DNA of 64,000 nt from Oscillospiraceae bacterium (lineage in GTDB: Bacteria > Bacillota > Clostridia > Oscillospirales > Ruminococcaceae). The stretch lies in the NCBI GenBank assembly GCA_019423755.1, contig JAHZAU010000004.1, positions 1 through 64,000 of the forward strand. Reading direction: 5' to 3'. How positions within the stretch are numbered: position 1 is the first letter of the stretch; every line of letters begins with the position of its first letter. Both the position numbers and the translations under genes were made by a program. Under the pieces are notes generated by a model. It saw only the letters and a program-made list of their open reading frames with translations, searched no databases and was not told the DNA's origin. This document shows positions 1 to 7,704 of this stretch, piece after piece.

Positions 1-422
1 TCCACGTCGTTGGTGTACACCGACATGATGTCGCCGTGGGCGTGGGTGTCAAAATACTGGATGGGCAGGGACTCCATGCGGGAAAACAGGTCGTCGCGCA
101 GGTGGCGCATGGTGCCCTGGCTGATGCGGACCATGAGCCAGTTGTAACAGAAGCCGGCGGCCACGCCCAAAGCCAGCAGGGCAGCCAGGCGCATCAGGTC
201 GTACTTGAGGGGGGAAAAGTCCTGGGAGCCGCTTTGCAGCATGGGGACGATGTAGGTGTCCACCAGCTTTTGGGGGAAGGTGGCCCCGGCCACGGTGGTG
301 ACCGCCGAAAGCAGGATGCAGAGGATCACCAGCAGGAAGGGCCATTTATAATAGTGAAGCAGATACCGCAGCACGCGGTTGAGCACCGCTGTGGGGGAGC
401 TTCGGGTGGGTTGTGGTTTCAT
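1..422 (-). CDS. ABC exporter half-transporter, N-terminal part (runs off the window)
   Basis: Only the first 140 codons lie inside the window; the gene continues beyond base 1. The start is the ATG at 422-420 (MKPQPTRSS), preceded on its strand by AAAGGAGG. Visible are a first membrane segment at about residues 26-48, an extracytoplasmic loop, a second segment near residues 78-97 and the following region ending FDTHAHGDIMSVYTNDVD, which is characteristic of the start of type IV ABC exporter transmembrane domains. The ATP-binding domain is outside. It begins 20 bp after the stop of another ABC half-transporter, and such pairs behind a MarR gene usually form heterodimeric exporters of drugs or lipids. 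Substrate unknown. Confidence 0.9.
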   Translation of the reverse strand, partial: MKPQPTRSSPTAVLNRVLRYLLHYYKWPFLLVILCILLSAVTTVAGATFPQKLVDTYIVPMLQSGSQDFSPLKYDLMRLAALLALGVAAGFCYNWLMVRISQGTMRHLRDDLFSRMESLPIQYFDTHAHGDIMSVYTNDV

Positions 423-441
423 AGGGCAGGGTCCTCCTTTA

Positions 442-2181
442 TTAAGCGGGTTGGTCGAAGTCGCCGCCGCCTTTGATCTGGGAATGGCAGATCTCCTGGT
501 AGATGGCGTTGGTCTTCAGCAGGTTTTCGTGGGTGTCAAAGCCGTTGATGCGGCCGTTGTCCAAAACCAGGATGCGGTCGGCGTGCTCCACGCTGGAGAT
601 ACGCTGGGCGATGATGATCTTGGTGGTGCCGGGGATGCGCTGGGCAAAGGCGGCGCGGATTTTGGCGTCGGTAGCGGTGTCCACGGCGCTGGTGGAGTCG
701 TCCAGGATGAGGACCTTGGGCTTTTTGAGCAGGGCGCGGGCGATGCACAGGCGCTGCTTCTGGCCGCCGGAGACGTTGGCGCCGCCGCGCTCGATGCGGG
801 TGTGGTAGCCGTCGGGCAGGCGGTCGATGAACTCATCGGCGCAGGCAGCCTGGCAGGCAGCGGCACACTCGGCCTCGGTGGCTTCGGGGTTGCCCCAGCG
901 CAGATTGTCCAGGATGGTGCCGGAGAAGAGGGTGTTTTTCTGCAGCACCACCGACACCTGGTTGCGCAGGGACTCCATGTCGTAGCGGCGGACGTCCTGC
1001 CCGCCGACGCACACCGAGCCTTCGTCGGTGTCGTAAAGGCGGCAGATCAGGTTCACCAGGCTGCTCTTGCCGGAGCCGGTGCCGCCGATGACGCCGATGG
1101 TCTCGCCGGAGCGGATGTGCAGGTCGATGTCCGACAGGGCGTTTTTGCCGCTGCCGTGTTTATAAGAGAAGCTGACGTGGTTCAGGTCGATGCTGCCGTC
1201 CGCCACCTGGTAGATGGGGTCTTCCGGTTCTTTCAGGTCGGCAGTTTCGTTGAGCACCTCGCCGATGCGTCGGGTGCTGGCCATAGACATACTGATCATG
1301 ACCACCACCATGGAGAGCATCATCAGGCTCATCATCAGGCTCATGACGTAGCTGAAGAGGCTGATCAGGTCGCCGGTGGTCAGGGTGCCGCCGACGATGT
1401 TTTTGGCGCCCAGCCAGGAGATGGCGATGATGCAGAAGTACACCGAGATCATCATGGCGGGGTTGTTGAAGGCAAGCAGGCTTTCCGCCTTGACAAACAG
1501 CCGGTACAGGTTGGAGGACGCCTGGGAGAACTTGCGGTTTTCGTAGTCCTCGCGGACGAAGGCCTTCACCACCCGGATGGCGGAGATGTTTTCCTGGACG
1601 CTGGCGTTCAGGTCGTCGTACCGGCGGAAGACCTCGCCGAAGACCTTCATGGTGACGATCATGATGGAGCCCAGCACGATGGCCAGGAAGGCCACGGCAA
1701 AGAGGAAGGTCAGGCTGATGTTGGGGCTGATGATCAGGCACATGGTGAAGCTGAAGATGAGCATCAGCGGCGAGCGCACCGCCACGCGGATCACCATCAT
1801 GAAGGCGTTTTGGACGTTGGTGATGTCGGTGGTCATGCGGGTGACCAGGCCGGGGACGCTGAATTTATCGATGTTGGAGAAGGAGAAGGTCTGGATGTTG
1901 TTGTAGATGGCCTCCCGCAGGTTGGCGGCAAAGCCGGAGGAAGCCCGGGCGGCAAAGCGGCCCGCTCCTGCGCCGAAGCACAGGCTCAGGAAGGCCAGAC
2001 CGATCATCAGTGCGCCGTAGCGGTACACCACCGAAAGATCGCCGGCCTGCAGGCCCTGGTCGATGATAATGGCGGTGATAAAGGGCAGAAGGATCTCCAT
2101 CACCACCTCCAGCGCCGTCAGCCCAATGCAGCACAGGGCGTCGCGCCGGTATTGTCCCAGTTGTCGTAATACGGTTCTCAA
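442..2181 (-). CDS. ABC exporter, fused permease and ATPase
   Basis: A 579-residue half-transporter. The first roughly 300 residues carry about six membrane segments; the C-terminal nucleotide-binding domain shows Walker A GGTGSGKSS near residue 365, the signature VSGGQKQR near 468 and Walker B VLILDDSTSAVD near 485, so the ATPase should be active. Its start overlaps the last codon of the upstream marR gene by 4 bp, which implies translational coupling, and the second half-transporter follows after 20 bp. Known heterodimeric exporters of this arrangement (for example the LmrCD and BmrCD type) expel drugs or peptides. The substrate here is not deducible. Expression is probably controlled by the MarR protein. 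Confidence 0.93.
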   Translation of the reverse strand: MRTVLRQLGQYRRDALCCIGLTALEVVMEILLPFITAIIIDQGLQAGDLSVVYRYGALMIGLAFLSLCFGAGAGRFAARASSGFAANLREAIYNNIQTFSFSNIDKFSVPGLVTRMTTDITNVQNAFMMVIRVAVRSPLMLIFSFTMCLIISPNISLTFLFAVAFLAIVLGSIMIVTMKVFGEVFRRYDDLNASVQENISAIRVVKAFVREDYENRKFSQASSNLYRLFVKAESLLAFNNPAMMISVYFCIIAISWLGAKNIVGGTLTTGDLISLFSYVMSLMMSLMMLSMVVVMISMSMASTRRIGEVLNETADLKEPEDPIYQVADGSIDLNHVSFSYKHGSGKNALSDIDLHIRSGETIGVIGGTGSGKSSLVNLICRLYDTDEGSVCVGGQDVRRYDMESLRNQVSVVLQKNTLFSGTILDNLRWGNPEATEAECAAACQAACADEFIDRLPDGYHTRIERGGANVSGGQKQRLCIARALLKKPKVLILDDSTSAVDTATDAKIRAAFAQRIPGTTKIIIAQRISSVEHADRILVLDNGRINGFDTHENLLKTNAIYQEICHSQIKGGGDFDQPA

Positions 2182-2648
2182 AGTTCGGATGCCTCCTTGG
2201 ATATGGTTTCTTGGTGCGCGGACAGGTTTTGCAGCATCTTTTTCTGCATCCGGTCCAGGGTGCGGATCTCCTCGAGGGAGAAGCCCTGGTAGAGCTGGTC
2301 CTGTACCTGGCGCATGGAGCGGTCCAGAAAGGCCTGCACCTCCACGCCCTTTTCGGTGACGTAAAACAGCTTTCGCCGGTCGTCCCCTTCGCAGCGCTCC
2401 ACCCGGACGTAGCCCTTTTCCCGCAGACGCTTGACCAGGCTGGAAAGCGCCGGCATGGAGTAGCCAAATTCCCGGTGGATGTCGGTCAGGGAGATGCCGT
2501 CCTGGCCGTGGTGCAGGATATACAAAAGCATGTGGGCCTGGACGGCCGTCAGCCCCCGGCGGGCCAGGACCTCGTTGGCCCGCAGTTCCAGCAGGATGCT
2601 GATCTGCCGGTTATCCCGGGCCATTACGGCTCGGTCCACTTCCATCAT
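2178..2648 (-). CDS. MarR-family transcriptional regulator
   Basis: A 156-residue winged-helix protein. The MarR core is visible: an N-terminal dimerisation helix, LTAVQAHMLLYILHH, then the recognition region ITDIHREFGYSMPALSSLVKRL read with one neighbouring residue difference (LTDIHREFGYSM), then the wing YVRVERCEGDDRRKLFYVTEKG. First gene of an operon with two ABC half-transporters, so the likely role is a repressor that lifts on binding a toxic ligand. Two adjacent ATG codons lie at 2648 and 2645; the first is used here. A perfect 15-bp palindrome lies just upstream of the coding region and is the obvious binding site. Confidence 0.9.
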   Translation of the reverse strand: MMEVDRAVMARDNRQISILLELRANEVLARRGLTAVQAHMLLYILHHGQDGISLTDIHREFGYSMPALSSLVKRLREKGYVRVERCEGDDRRKLFYVTEKGVEVQAFLDRSMRQVQDQLYQGFSLEEIRTLDRMQKKMLQNLSAHQETISKEASEL

Positions 2649-2675
2649 GGGATCGCCTCGTTTCGTTTGTTTTGA

Positions 2676-2728
2676 AGCGAATCATTCGCTCCTTTATGAT
2701 TTATACCACAAACATTCTTGCATGTGAA
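2676..2728 (-). promoter_or_regulatory. Promoter and palindromic operator of the marR-ABC operon
   Basis: On the minus strand a sigma-A promoter reads TTCACA (2728-2723), 17-bp spacer, TATAAA (2705-2700). Immediately downstream, at 2676-2690, is the perfect 7+1+7 palindrome AGCGAATCATTCGCT, which would cover the first transcribed bases. That position suits autorepression by the MarR protein encoded next. The site assignment is inference from placement and symmetry. Confidence 0.65.
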
Positions 2729-2826
2729 ATTCAAATGTGCTATCTTTAATAAAAGATTTTTATCGTTATTCCATATGATGGGGGCAAAAGCCTGAGGGCA
2801 AGGCCCCGTAGGGGAGGCGTATTTTT

Positions 2827-3714
2827 ATGAATACCACACAGCTGGAATGTTTTTTGGAGGTGGCGAATTTCCTCAACTTTTCCCGAGCGGCGGAGCATCT
2901 GCGCATCACCCAGCCGGCGGTGAGCCACCAGATCAACACCCTGGAGGACGAGCTGGGGGTGAAGCTGTTTCAGCGCAGCAGCAAAAGCGTCCGCCTGACC
3001 CAAGAGGGCTACCTGTTTACCCAGTATGCCGGGGAGATCCTAAAGTTGACCGGCATCTCCAAGGCGCGGGTGCAGGAGAGCCAGCAGGAGCAGCTGCTGC
3101 GGCTTGGCATCGGCTGCCACAATACCACCGAGCTGCGGCTGCTGCGCCCGGTGCTGGAACAGCTGCGCCAGGAGGACGACAAGGTGCTGCCCCTGCTGCG
3201 GCTGATCCCCTTTGATTCGCTGGAAAACCTGCTGGAAGAGGGGGACATCCAGCTGATGTTCTCCTTTGGCCAGCCGGCTTCCCGCAAGGCCCATTACCGG
3301 GAGCTGGCCCGCTGTCCGGTCATGTGCGTCTGCGCCGAAAGCCATCCGCTGGCGGCCTTCCCGGAGCTGACCGTCGCCCAGCTTCAGGACGCCGGGCGCA
3401 TCGCCGCCTGCCGCCCGCCCATCTGCCCGCAGGCGCTTTTCGGCATCCAGACCCAGCTGGTGGCCCAGCGCGGCCCGCACCAGATCCTGTTCTGCGACAA
3501 CCTGGAGGCCGCCTGGACCCTGGTGGAGGCAGGGTACGCCTTCGGCATTACGGCGGGGGTGCCCGGCGCCTGCCAGCCGGGCCTGCGCTACATCCCGCTG
3601 CCGGAGTTTGAGCCCATCTCCTTTGGGGCGGTGTACCTGCCGCGGGAGAAAAACCCGGCGCTGCGCCGCCTGCTGGCCCTTTTGGAAGAAAACCTGCAGG
3701 CAGGTCTGCAATAA
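2827..3714 (+). CDS. LysR-family transcriptional regulator
   Basis: A 295-residue LysR-type regulator. The N-terminal helix-turn-helix is textbook: MNTTQLECFLEVANFLNFSR, then RAAEHLRITQPAVSHQINTL and LGVKLFQRSSKSVRLT within residues 1-60. The remaining 220 residues form the periplasmic-binding-like effector domain. It is divergent from the marR-ABC operon across 178 bp and is followed by a terminator, so it stands alone. LysR proteins usually regulate a divergent neighbour, but here the neighbour has its own MarR, so the target is uncertain. GAGG ahead of the ATG (2815-2818) serves as the ribosome binding site. Confidence 0.92.
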   Translation: MNTTQLECFLEVANFLNFSRAAEHLRITQPAVSHQINTLEDELGVKLFQRSSKSVRLTQEGYLFTQYAGEILKLTGISKARVQESQQEQLLRLGIGCHNTTELRLLRPVLEQLRQEDDKVLPLLRLIPFDSLENLLEEGDIQLMFSFGQPASRKAHYRELARCPVMCVCAESHPLAAFPELTVAQLQDAGRIAACRPPICPQALFGIQTQLVAQRGPHQILFCDNLEAAWTLVEAGYAFGITAGVPGACQPGLRYIPLPEFEPISFGAVYLPREKNPALRRLLALLEENLQAGLQ

Positions 3715-3725
3715 ACCTTTAACAA

Positions 3726-3764
3726 AAAAGCCGCTCCTTCCCGCGCGGGGAGGGGGCGGCTTTT
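3726..3764 (+). terminator. Terminator after lysR
   Basis: GC-rich inverted repeat AAAAGCCGC...GCGGCTTTT just after the lysR stop; the T-run faces the plus strand. Its 3' arm touches the -35 box of the next promoter. Confidence 0.8.
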
Positions 3765-3990
3765 GGCTTCGGGGAGCGGTTATGTTATAATGGAGGGACC
3801 AAGGCCATGGGAGGGGATTGGGAAGCGCCTGGCAGGCAGCCGGCGAAACGGCAACAGACACAAGGCCCGGTGCGGTGTGACGGGCGAAAAACCAAAGAGG
3901 AGGCTCCAGCGGCTGGCTGGTGCGGCGGCTCCCGGGCGGGCAGATTTCCTCCTGTGGATGGAGAAAAACGACCATCTAGGAGGAATTTTT
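3761..3990 (+). ncRNA. Promoter and structured leader of the serine recombinase (possible RNA switch)
   Basis: A promoter TTGGCT (about 3762-3767), spacer of 17 or so, TATAAT (3784-3789) drives a leader of roughly 195 nt. At its end TTCCTCCT (3946-3953) is exactly complementary to AGGAGGAA (3978-3985), which contains the Shine-Dalgarno of the recombinase, and ATGG (3958-3961) pairs with CCAT (3972-3975) inside the same hairpin. The ribosome binding site is therefore buried. Upstream, AGAGGAGG (3896-3903) could pair with the same CCTCCT and free it. The preceding 100 nt hold several further GC-rich stems. I could not match the leader to a known riboswitch class. Confidence 0.55.
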
Positions 3991-4620
3991 GTGAAGGAAC
4001 GGCAGATTTTCGGATACGCCCGGGTCTCCACCCTGGCGCAGAACACCGACCGGCAGATCGACGCCCTGGAGCCCTACGGCATCCCGCGGCAGAACCTGTA
4101 TGTGGAAAAGCGCAGCGGCAAGGACTTTGCCCGCCCGGCCTACCGCCGGATGCTGCGGCGGCTGCGCCCGGGGGACCTGCTTTACGTCAAGTCCATCGAC
4201 CGCCTGGGCCGCAATTATGAGGAGATCTTGGAGCAGTGGCGGGTGATCACCAAGGAAAAACAGGCGGACATCAAGGTGCTGGATATGCCGCTGCTGGACA
4301 CCACCTACGGCAAGGACCTGCTGGGCACCTTCATCGCCGACCTGACCCTGCAGGTGCTCAGCTTTGTGGCCCAGCTGGAGCGGGAAAACATCCGCCAGCG
4401 CCAGCGGGAGGGCATCGCCGCGGCCAAAAACCGGGGGGTGAAATTTGGCCGGCACCGCAAGGAGCTGCCCGAGGACTTTGCCGAGTGGTTTGTCCGCTGG
4501 CGGCGCCGGGAGGTCACCAACGCCCAGATCGCGTCCCACTGTGACATGGATATTTCGGTGCTCTACCGCAAGCTGCGGGAGGCGGGCATCCCGCTGACCC
4601 TGCCGGAGGAACTCCGGTAG
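3991..4620 (+). CDS. Serine recombinase, resolvase/invertase type
   Basis: A 209-residue small serine recombinase. Residues 6-12 read GYARVST, with the catalytic serine in RVST; the conserved block DLLYVKSIDRLGRNYEEI and the long E-helix with RENIRQRQREGIAAAKNRG follow, then a short helix-turn-helix (TNAQIASHCDMDISVLYRKL) at the end. This is the size and order of Hin/Gin invertases and Tn3 resolvases. The GTG at 3991 is chosen because AGGAGG sits 7 bp upstream; an in-frame upstream extension is leader RNA, not protein. No inverted recombination sites were recognised near it. Translation is probably controlled by the leader hairpin. Confidence 0.9.
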   Translation: MKERQIFGYARVSTLAQNTDRQIDALEPYGIPRQNLYVEKRSGKDFARPAYRRMLRRLRPGDLLYVKSIDRLGRNYEEILEQWRVITKEKQADIKVLDMPLLDTTYGKDLLGTFIADLTLQVLSFVAQLERENIRQRQREGIAAAKNRGVKFGRHRKELPEDFAEWFVRWRRREVTNAQIASHCDMDISVLYRKLREAGIPLTLPEELR

Positions 4621-4633
4621 CGATAAGATAGAA

Positions 4634-4667
4634 AAAAGCGCAGGGGAGGGCGCTCCTCTGCGCTTTT
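4634..4667. terminator. Bidirectional terminator between recombinase and MATE gene
   Basis: AAAAGCGCAGGGGAG, GGCG loop, CTCCTCTGCGCTTTT. It carries A- and T-runs on both sides and can serve both converging genes. Confidence 0.85.
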
Positions 4668-4684
4668 GTGCGGGTATGCTGTTT

Positions 4685-6085
4685 TTACACCGGCTCGGGG
4701 GAAAGCTCGTCCGCCTCGACCAGGGAGGCCTGTTCCCGCAGCTCGGCCCGGACAAAGAGGATGGCCAGCACGGCGGCGATCAGGTCGGCCACCGGGGCGG
4801 CGTACATGACGCCGTCGATGCCAAAGAGCAGCGGCAGGATGAGGATCAGCGGCAGCAGGAAGAGGATCTGCCGGGTCAGGGAGATGAAGATACCCCGCTG
4901 GGCCTTGCCGATGGAGGTGAAGAACACCGAGGTAATGGGCTGCAGGCCGTTGGCGAAGGTGCAGAACAGGTAGATGCGGAAGTACCGTTCGGCAAAGTGG
5001 AAGTATTCCTCGCTGCCGCTGCCGAAGATGCCGATGATCTGCCGCGGGAACAGCTGGAAGCAGCCAAAGGCCACCAGACAGACGGCGGTGGCGCAGGCGG
5101 CGGCGGTCAGGTAGGTGCGGCGCACCCGGTGGTAGCGGCGGGCGCCGTAGTTGTAGGAGACGATGGGCTGCAGGCCCTGGGCGATGCCGATGACCACCGA
5201 GAAGGACACCATGTTTACCTTGGAGATCAGCCCGGCGCAGGCCAGGGGGATGCTGCTGCCGTAGGCCGACTGGGCCCCGTAGTGGGTGAGGGTGTTGTTG
5301 AGGACGATCTGCACCACCATCATGGCCATCTGGTTAAAGAAGGAGGCCATGCCCAGGCTGCACACCGGCAGGCAGTAGCGCCGGGTGGGCAGGAAGTCCC
5401 GCCAATGAAAGCGCGCGGTCTTAAAGTGGAACAGATAAGCTACCACCATAGCGGCGGACACAATCTGCCCGATGACGGTGGCCAGCGCCGCCCCGGCCAT
5501 CCCCATGCCAAAGCCGAAGATAAAAAGCGGGTCCAGCACGGTGTTGAGCAGCGCGCCGGCCAGGTTGCAGAACATGGAGTATTTGGGGCTGCCGTCGGCG
5601 CGGATCAGGTTGGCCCCGCCGGCGGAAAGCAGCAGGAAGGGGAAGCCGTAGGTGGTGATCCCGGTGTAGGTGAGGGAGTAGTCTAGGGTCTCGCCGGTGG
5701 CGCCGAAGGCCAGCATCAGCGGCCGCAAAAACAGCCGCACCCCCACGCAAAGCAGCACCCCCAGCCCCACCAGCATCCCCAAGGTGGCCCCGGCGTAGCG
5801 GCGGGCGTCCTCCCGGTTGCCCCGGCCCAGGGAAAGGTTAAAGTTGGCGGCGCCGCCGTTGCCGCACATAAGCGACAGGGCGGTGCAGGTGATGGTCAGC
5901 GGGAAGGCCACGTTGGTGGCGGCGTTGCCCAGCATGCCGATGCTGTTGCCGATAAAGAACTGGTCCACCATGTTGTACAGGGCGCTGACCAGGGTGGCGA
6001 TGATGCTGGGGATGGCAAAGCGGGTGAGCAGCGGGACGATGGGCTCGCAGCCCAGGGGATTGGATTTGGCGGCGGTCTCGGCCAT
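4685..6085 (-). CDS. MATE-family multidrug efflux transporter
   Basis: A 466-residue integral membrane protein with about twelve hydrophobic segments. The N-terminus (NPLGCEPIVPLLTRFAIPSI, then VSALYNMVDQFFIGN) matches MATE exporters, which use a sodium or proton gradient to expel cationic drugs. The ATG at 6085 is preceded by GGAGGAATAACC; a longer in-frame reading upstream overlaps marR and is not used. It starts 2 bp after the stop of a MarR gene, forming a regulator-pump pair like MepR-MepA. Confidence 0.92.
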   Translation of the reverse strand: MAETAAKSNPLGCEPIVPLLTRFAIPSIIATLVSALYNMVDQFFIGNSIGMLGNAATNVAFPLTITCTALSLMCGNGGAANFNLSLGRGNREDARRYAGATLGMLVGLGVLLCVGVRLFLRPLMLAFGATGETLDYSLTYTGITTYGFPFLLLSAGGANLIRADGSPKYSMFCNLAGALLNTVLDPLFIFGFGMGMAGAALATVIGQIVSAAMVVAYLFHFKTARFHWRDFLPTRRYCLPVCSLGMASFFNQMAMMVVQIVLNNTLTHYGAQSAYGSSIPLACAGLISKVNMVSFSVVIGIAQGLQPIVSYNYGARRYHRVRRTYLTAAACATAVCLVAFGCFQLFPRQIIGIFGSGSEEYFHFAERYFRIYLFCTFANGLQPITSVFFTSIGKAQRGIFISLTRQILFLLPLILILPLLFGIDGVMYAAPVADLIAAVLAILFVRAELREQASLVEADELSPEPV

Positions 6086-6087
6086 GG

Positions 6088-6519
6088 TTATTCCTCCTCC
6101 CCCTCGGTGAGCGCCAGGGCCCGGTGGGCCATTTTGCTCAGCTGGGCGGTGAGCTGCTCCCGCTCCTCCTGGCTCAGGCCCTCCAGGATGACGCCCCACC
6201 AGTCGTCCAGCAGCTGCCGGATGGAGGGAAGGATGGCCTCGGCCCGGCGGTCCAGGAAGAGGGAATACCCCCGGCCGGATTTTTCCCGCCGCAGATAGCC
6301 CTCCTGCACCAGCTGGTTGACCTTGCGGGTGGCCTGGGCCTCGTCGATGGCAAAGTGGCGGCAGACCTCCTTCTGACAGCAGCCGCTGTGGCTCTGGACG
6401 TAAAGCAGGAAGTTGTACCCGGCCAGCCCCAGCCCGTCCTCACGGATGCGCTGGTTGACGTAGCGCTGGCGGTGGCGGTGCAGGATGGAGATGGATTTTC
6501 CCAGTTCCCGGTTGAGCAT
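6088..6519 (-). CDS. MarR-family regulator of the MATE pump
   Basis: A 143-residue winged-helix protein. The recognition segment QKEVCRHFAIDEAQATRKVN and the wing YLRREKSGRGYSLFLDRRAE are visible. The start at 6519 (MLNRELGKS) follows AAAGGAGG by 7 bp; the longer in-frame reading upstream lacks a ribosome binding site. Its stop lies 2 bp before the MATE start, so the two are cotranscribed. An inverted repeat at the promoter is the likely operator. Function as repressor is inferred from family and context. Confidence 0.88.
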   Translation of the reverse strand: MLNRELGKSISILHRHRQRYVNQRIREDGLGLAGYNFLLYVQSHSGCCQKEVCRHFAIDEAQATRKVNQLVQEGYLRREKSGRGYSLFLDRRAEAILPSIRQLLDDWWGVILEGLSQEEREQLTAQLSKMAHRALALTEGEEE

Positions 6520-6591
6520 GCAAAAAGCCTCCTTTGAGCGTTTGGGCCGAAAAAAGCAGGGCGCCCCAAAGCGCTCCCTGCTGGCCGAATG

Positions 6592-6631
6592 TTGATAAGT
6601 CAAGTATAGGGTAGAACGGCGGATTTGTCAA
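6592..6631 (-). promoter_or_regulatory. Promoter and operator of marR-MATE
   Basis: Minus-strand promoter TTGACA (6631-6626), 17-bp spacer, TATACT (6608-6603). The imperfect inverted repeat TTGATAAGTCAA at 6592-6603 touches the -10 box and the start of transcription, a usual place for MarR autorepression. Confidence 0.7.
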
Positions 6632-6653
6632 CGCAAAATCCGCCCCGGTGGGC

Positions 6654-6682
6654 TTGCTTTTTTCGGAAATTTGTGGTATATT
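6654..6682 (+). promoter_or_regulatory. Promoter of the DUF3796/XRE pair
   Basis: TTGCTT (6654-6659), 17-bp spacer, TATATT (6677-6682), 47 bp before the start codon. Confidence 0.55.
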
Positions 6683-6728
6683 TCACTCATAAAGAGAAAA
6701 ATACACCGCTTTCCAAGGAGGAATCGCC

Positions 6729-7091
6729 ATGAAACACAGACATTTTAACCCCTTGTGCCTGCTGAGCCTGGTGGCGCTGGTGGGCTTTTTGGCCATCCCC
6801 ACCGGCAACACCGGACTGTGGGGCTTTGCCGGCTTTGGGTACTATCTGCGCTACTGGTTCGTGGAGCCGGACGAGCTGTTCTACCAGAACCTGGGCCGGG
6901 CGGCTACCGGGGCCTTCCTCTGCCAGATGGTCAGCCTGCCGGTATTTTTGGTGGGGTGCTGGCTGCGGCTGGGCGCCGGGGAGATGATGGCCCCGGCCTT
7001 CGGGCTGAGCTACGCCGTGGGGATCTTTGTTTTCTCCATCTGGATGATGGTGCTGGAATGGCGGGAAAGCCAGGTGGCGGCCAATGATTAA
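6729..7091 (+). CDS. DUF3796-type small membrane protein
   Basis: A 120-residue protein with about four hydrophobic stretches. The N-terminal pattern FNPLCLLSLVALVGFLAIPT, NTGLWGFAGFGYYLRYWFVEPDEL agrees with the DUF3796 family, whose members are small Firmicutes membrane proteins with no established biochemical role. AAGGAGG lies 7 bp before the ATG. Its 3' end overlaps an XRE-type regulator by 8 bp, the standard partner of this family, so a membrane sensor controlling the DNA-binding protein is a reasonable but unproven idea. Confidence 0.8.
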   Translation: MKHRHFNPLCLLSLVALVGFLAIPTGNTGLWGFAGFGYYLRYWFVEPDELFYQNLGRAATGAFLCQMVSLPVFLVGCWLRLGAGEMMAPAFGLSYAVGIFVFSIWMMVLEWRESQVAAND

Positions 7092-7293
7092 AAACCGCAT
7101 GCGGGAGCACCGGGCCCGCCTGGGGCTGAGCCAGGAGGAGCTGGCCCGGCTGGTGGGCGTCCGGCGGGAGACCATCGGCAACCTGGAAAAAGGGCGGTAC
7201 AACCCGTCGCTGGTGCTGGCGTGGAACATCGCCCAGGTGTTCGGCGTGCCCATCGAGCAGGTGTTCACGGTGGAGCCGGACCCGCAGGAATAA
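7084..7293 (+). CDS. XRE-family helix-turn-helix regulator
   Basis: A 69-residue protein that is almost only a DNA-binding domain: RMREHRARLGLSQEELARLV, then GVRRETIGNLEKGRYNPSL. It resembles the short regulators paired with DUF3796 proteins, and it overlaps that gene by 8 bp with no separate promoter, which implies translational coupling. The operator is not evident. Confidence 0.9.
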   Translation: MIKNRMREHRARLGLSQEELARLVGVRRETIGNLEKGRYNPSLVLAWNIAQVFGVPIEQVFTVEPDPQE

Positions 7294-7301
7294 CCGGACG
7301 C

Positions 7302-7344
7302 AAAAAGCGGCCCCCATCCCAAACGGGACAGGGGCCGCTTTTTT
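7302..7344. terminator. Bidirectional terminator
   Basis: AAAAAGCGGCCCC, loop, GGGGCCGCTTTTTT. It ends the XRE gene on the plus strand and the dha/lsrF operon on the minus strand. Confidence 0.85.
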
Positions 7345-7353
7345 GTATGGGAA

Positions 7354-7680
7354 CTATTTGGAGTTTGCCTCGTAAAGCTCGATAATGGCGCCGTCCTTGA
7401 TGACGAAAGCCAGGCGGTCGGTGTCGTTGGCCGGCATGGGGCCGCAGATGACCGAGTCGGCGTCGGCGATGTAATGCTCCAGGTTATCCACCTTGTAGGC
7501 CACGTGGGGGTTGCGGTGGAGGATCTCGGGGAAGGGGGTGCCCTCCTCGAACTTCAGGTATTCGATCTTGTAGTCGTAATCGTCCACGCAGCTGACCCAG
7601 AATTTGGCCCCTTCGTTGTAGGTCATGTTGGGTTTGCGGTTGGTGACGGGGATACCGATGTGCATATATTCAGCGGACAT
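7354..7680 (-). CDS. Glyoxalase/VOC-like small protein
   Basis: A 108-residue protein (MSAEYMHIGIPVTNRKPNM...) whose length and beginning suggest one vicinal-oxygen-chelate module: an early HIGIPV strand, HVAYKVDNLEHYI in the middle and AFVIKDGAIIELYEA at the end, positions where VOC proteins place metal ligands (His, His, Glu). The ATG at 7680 follows AAAGGAGG by 10 bp; a TTG two codons earlier is too near the ribosome binding site. Last gene of the dhaL-dhaK-lsrF operon, so it may act as a lyase or isomerase on a phosphorylated dicarbonyl or ketose. The exact reaction is not known. Confidence 0.7.
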   Translation of the reverse strand: MSAEYMHIGIPVTNRKPNMTYNEGAKFWVSCVDDYDYKIEYLKFEEGTPFPEILHRNPHVAYKVDNLEHYIADADSVICGPMPANDTDRLAFVIKDGAIIELYEANSK

Positions 7681-7704
7681 GGCCAAAGCCTCCTTTGCGG
7701 GCGG

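Noticed and set aside
379..2169. 596-codon open frame on the plus strand opposite the ABC exporter gene
   Set aside because: Antisense shadow in GC-rich DNA. The minus frame has Walker motifs and an ABC signature; the plus frame has His/Gly/Val-rich low-complexity sequence and no ribosome binding site. Similar shadows opposite lacZ, carB, lysS, uraA and the 569-residue gene were rejected for the same reason.
3796..3945. Cobalamin or cyclic-di-GMP riboswitch in the recombinase leader
   Set aside because: Short G-rich matches only; the conserved B12-box and the c-di-GMP cores are missing.
3763..3990. 76-codon N-terminal extension of the serine recombinase
   Set aside because: Lies in the leader RNA downstream of a promoter; the family start GYARVST and the ribosome binding site point to the GTG at 3991.
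3991..4620. Invertible DNA segment next to the recombinase
   Set aside because: I looked for paired inverted repeats flanking nearby promoters and saw none convincing by eye; a computed search would be needed.
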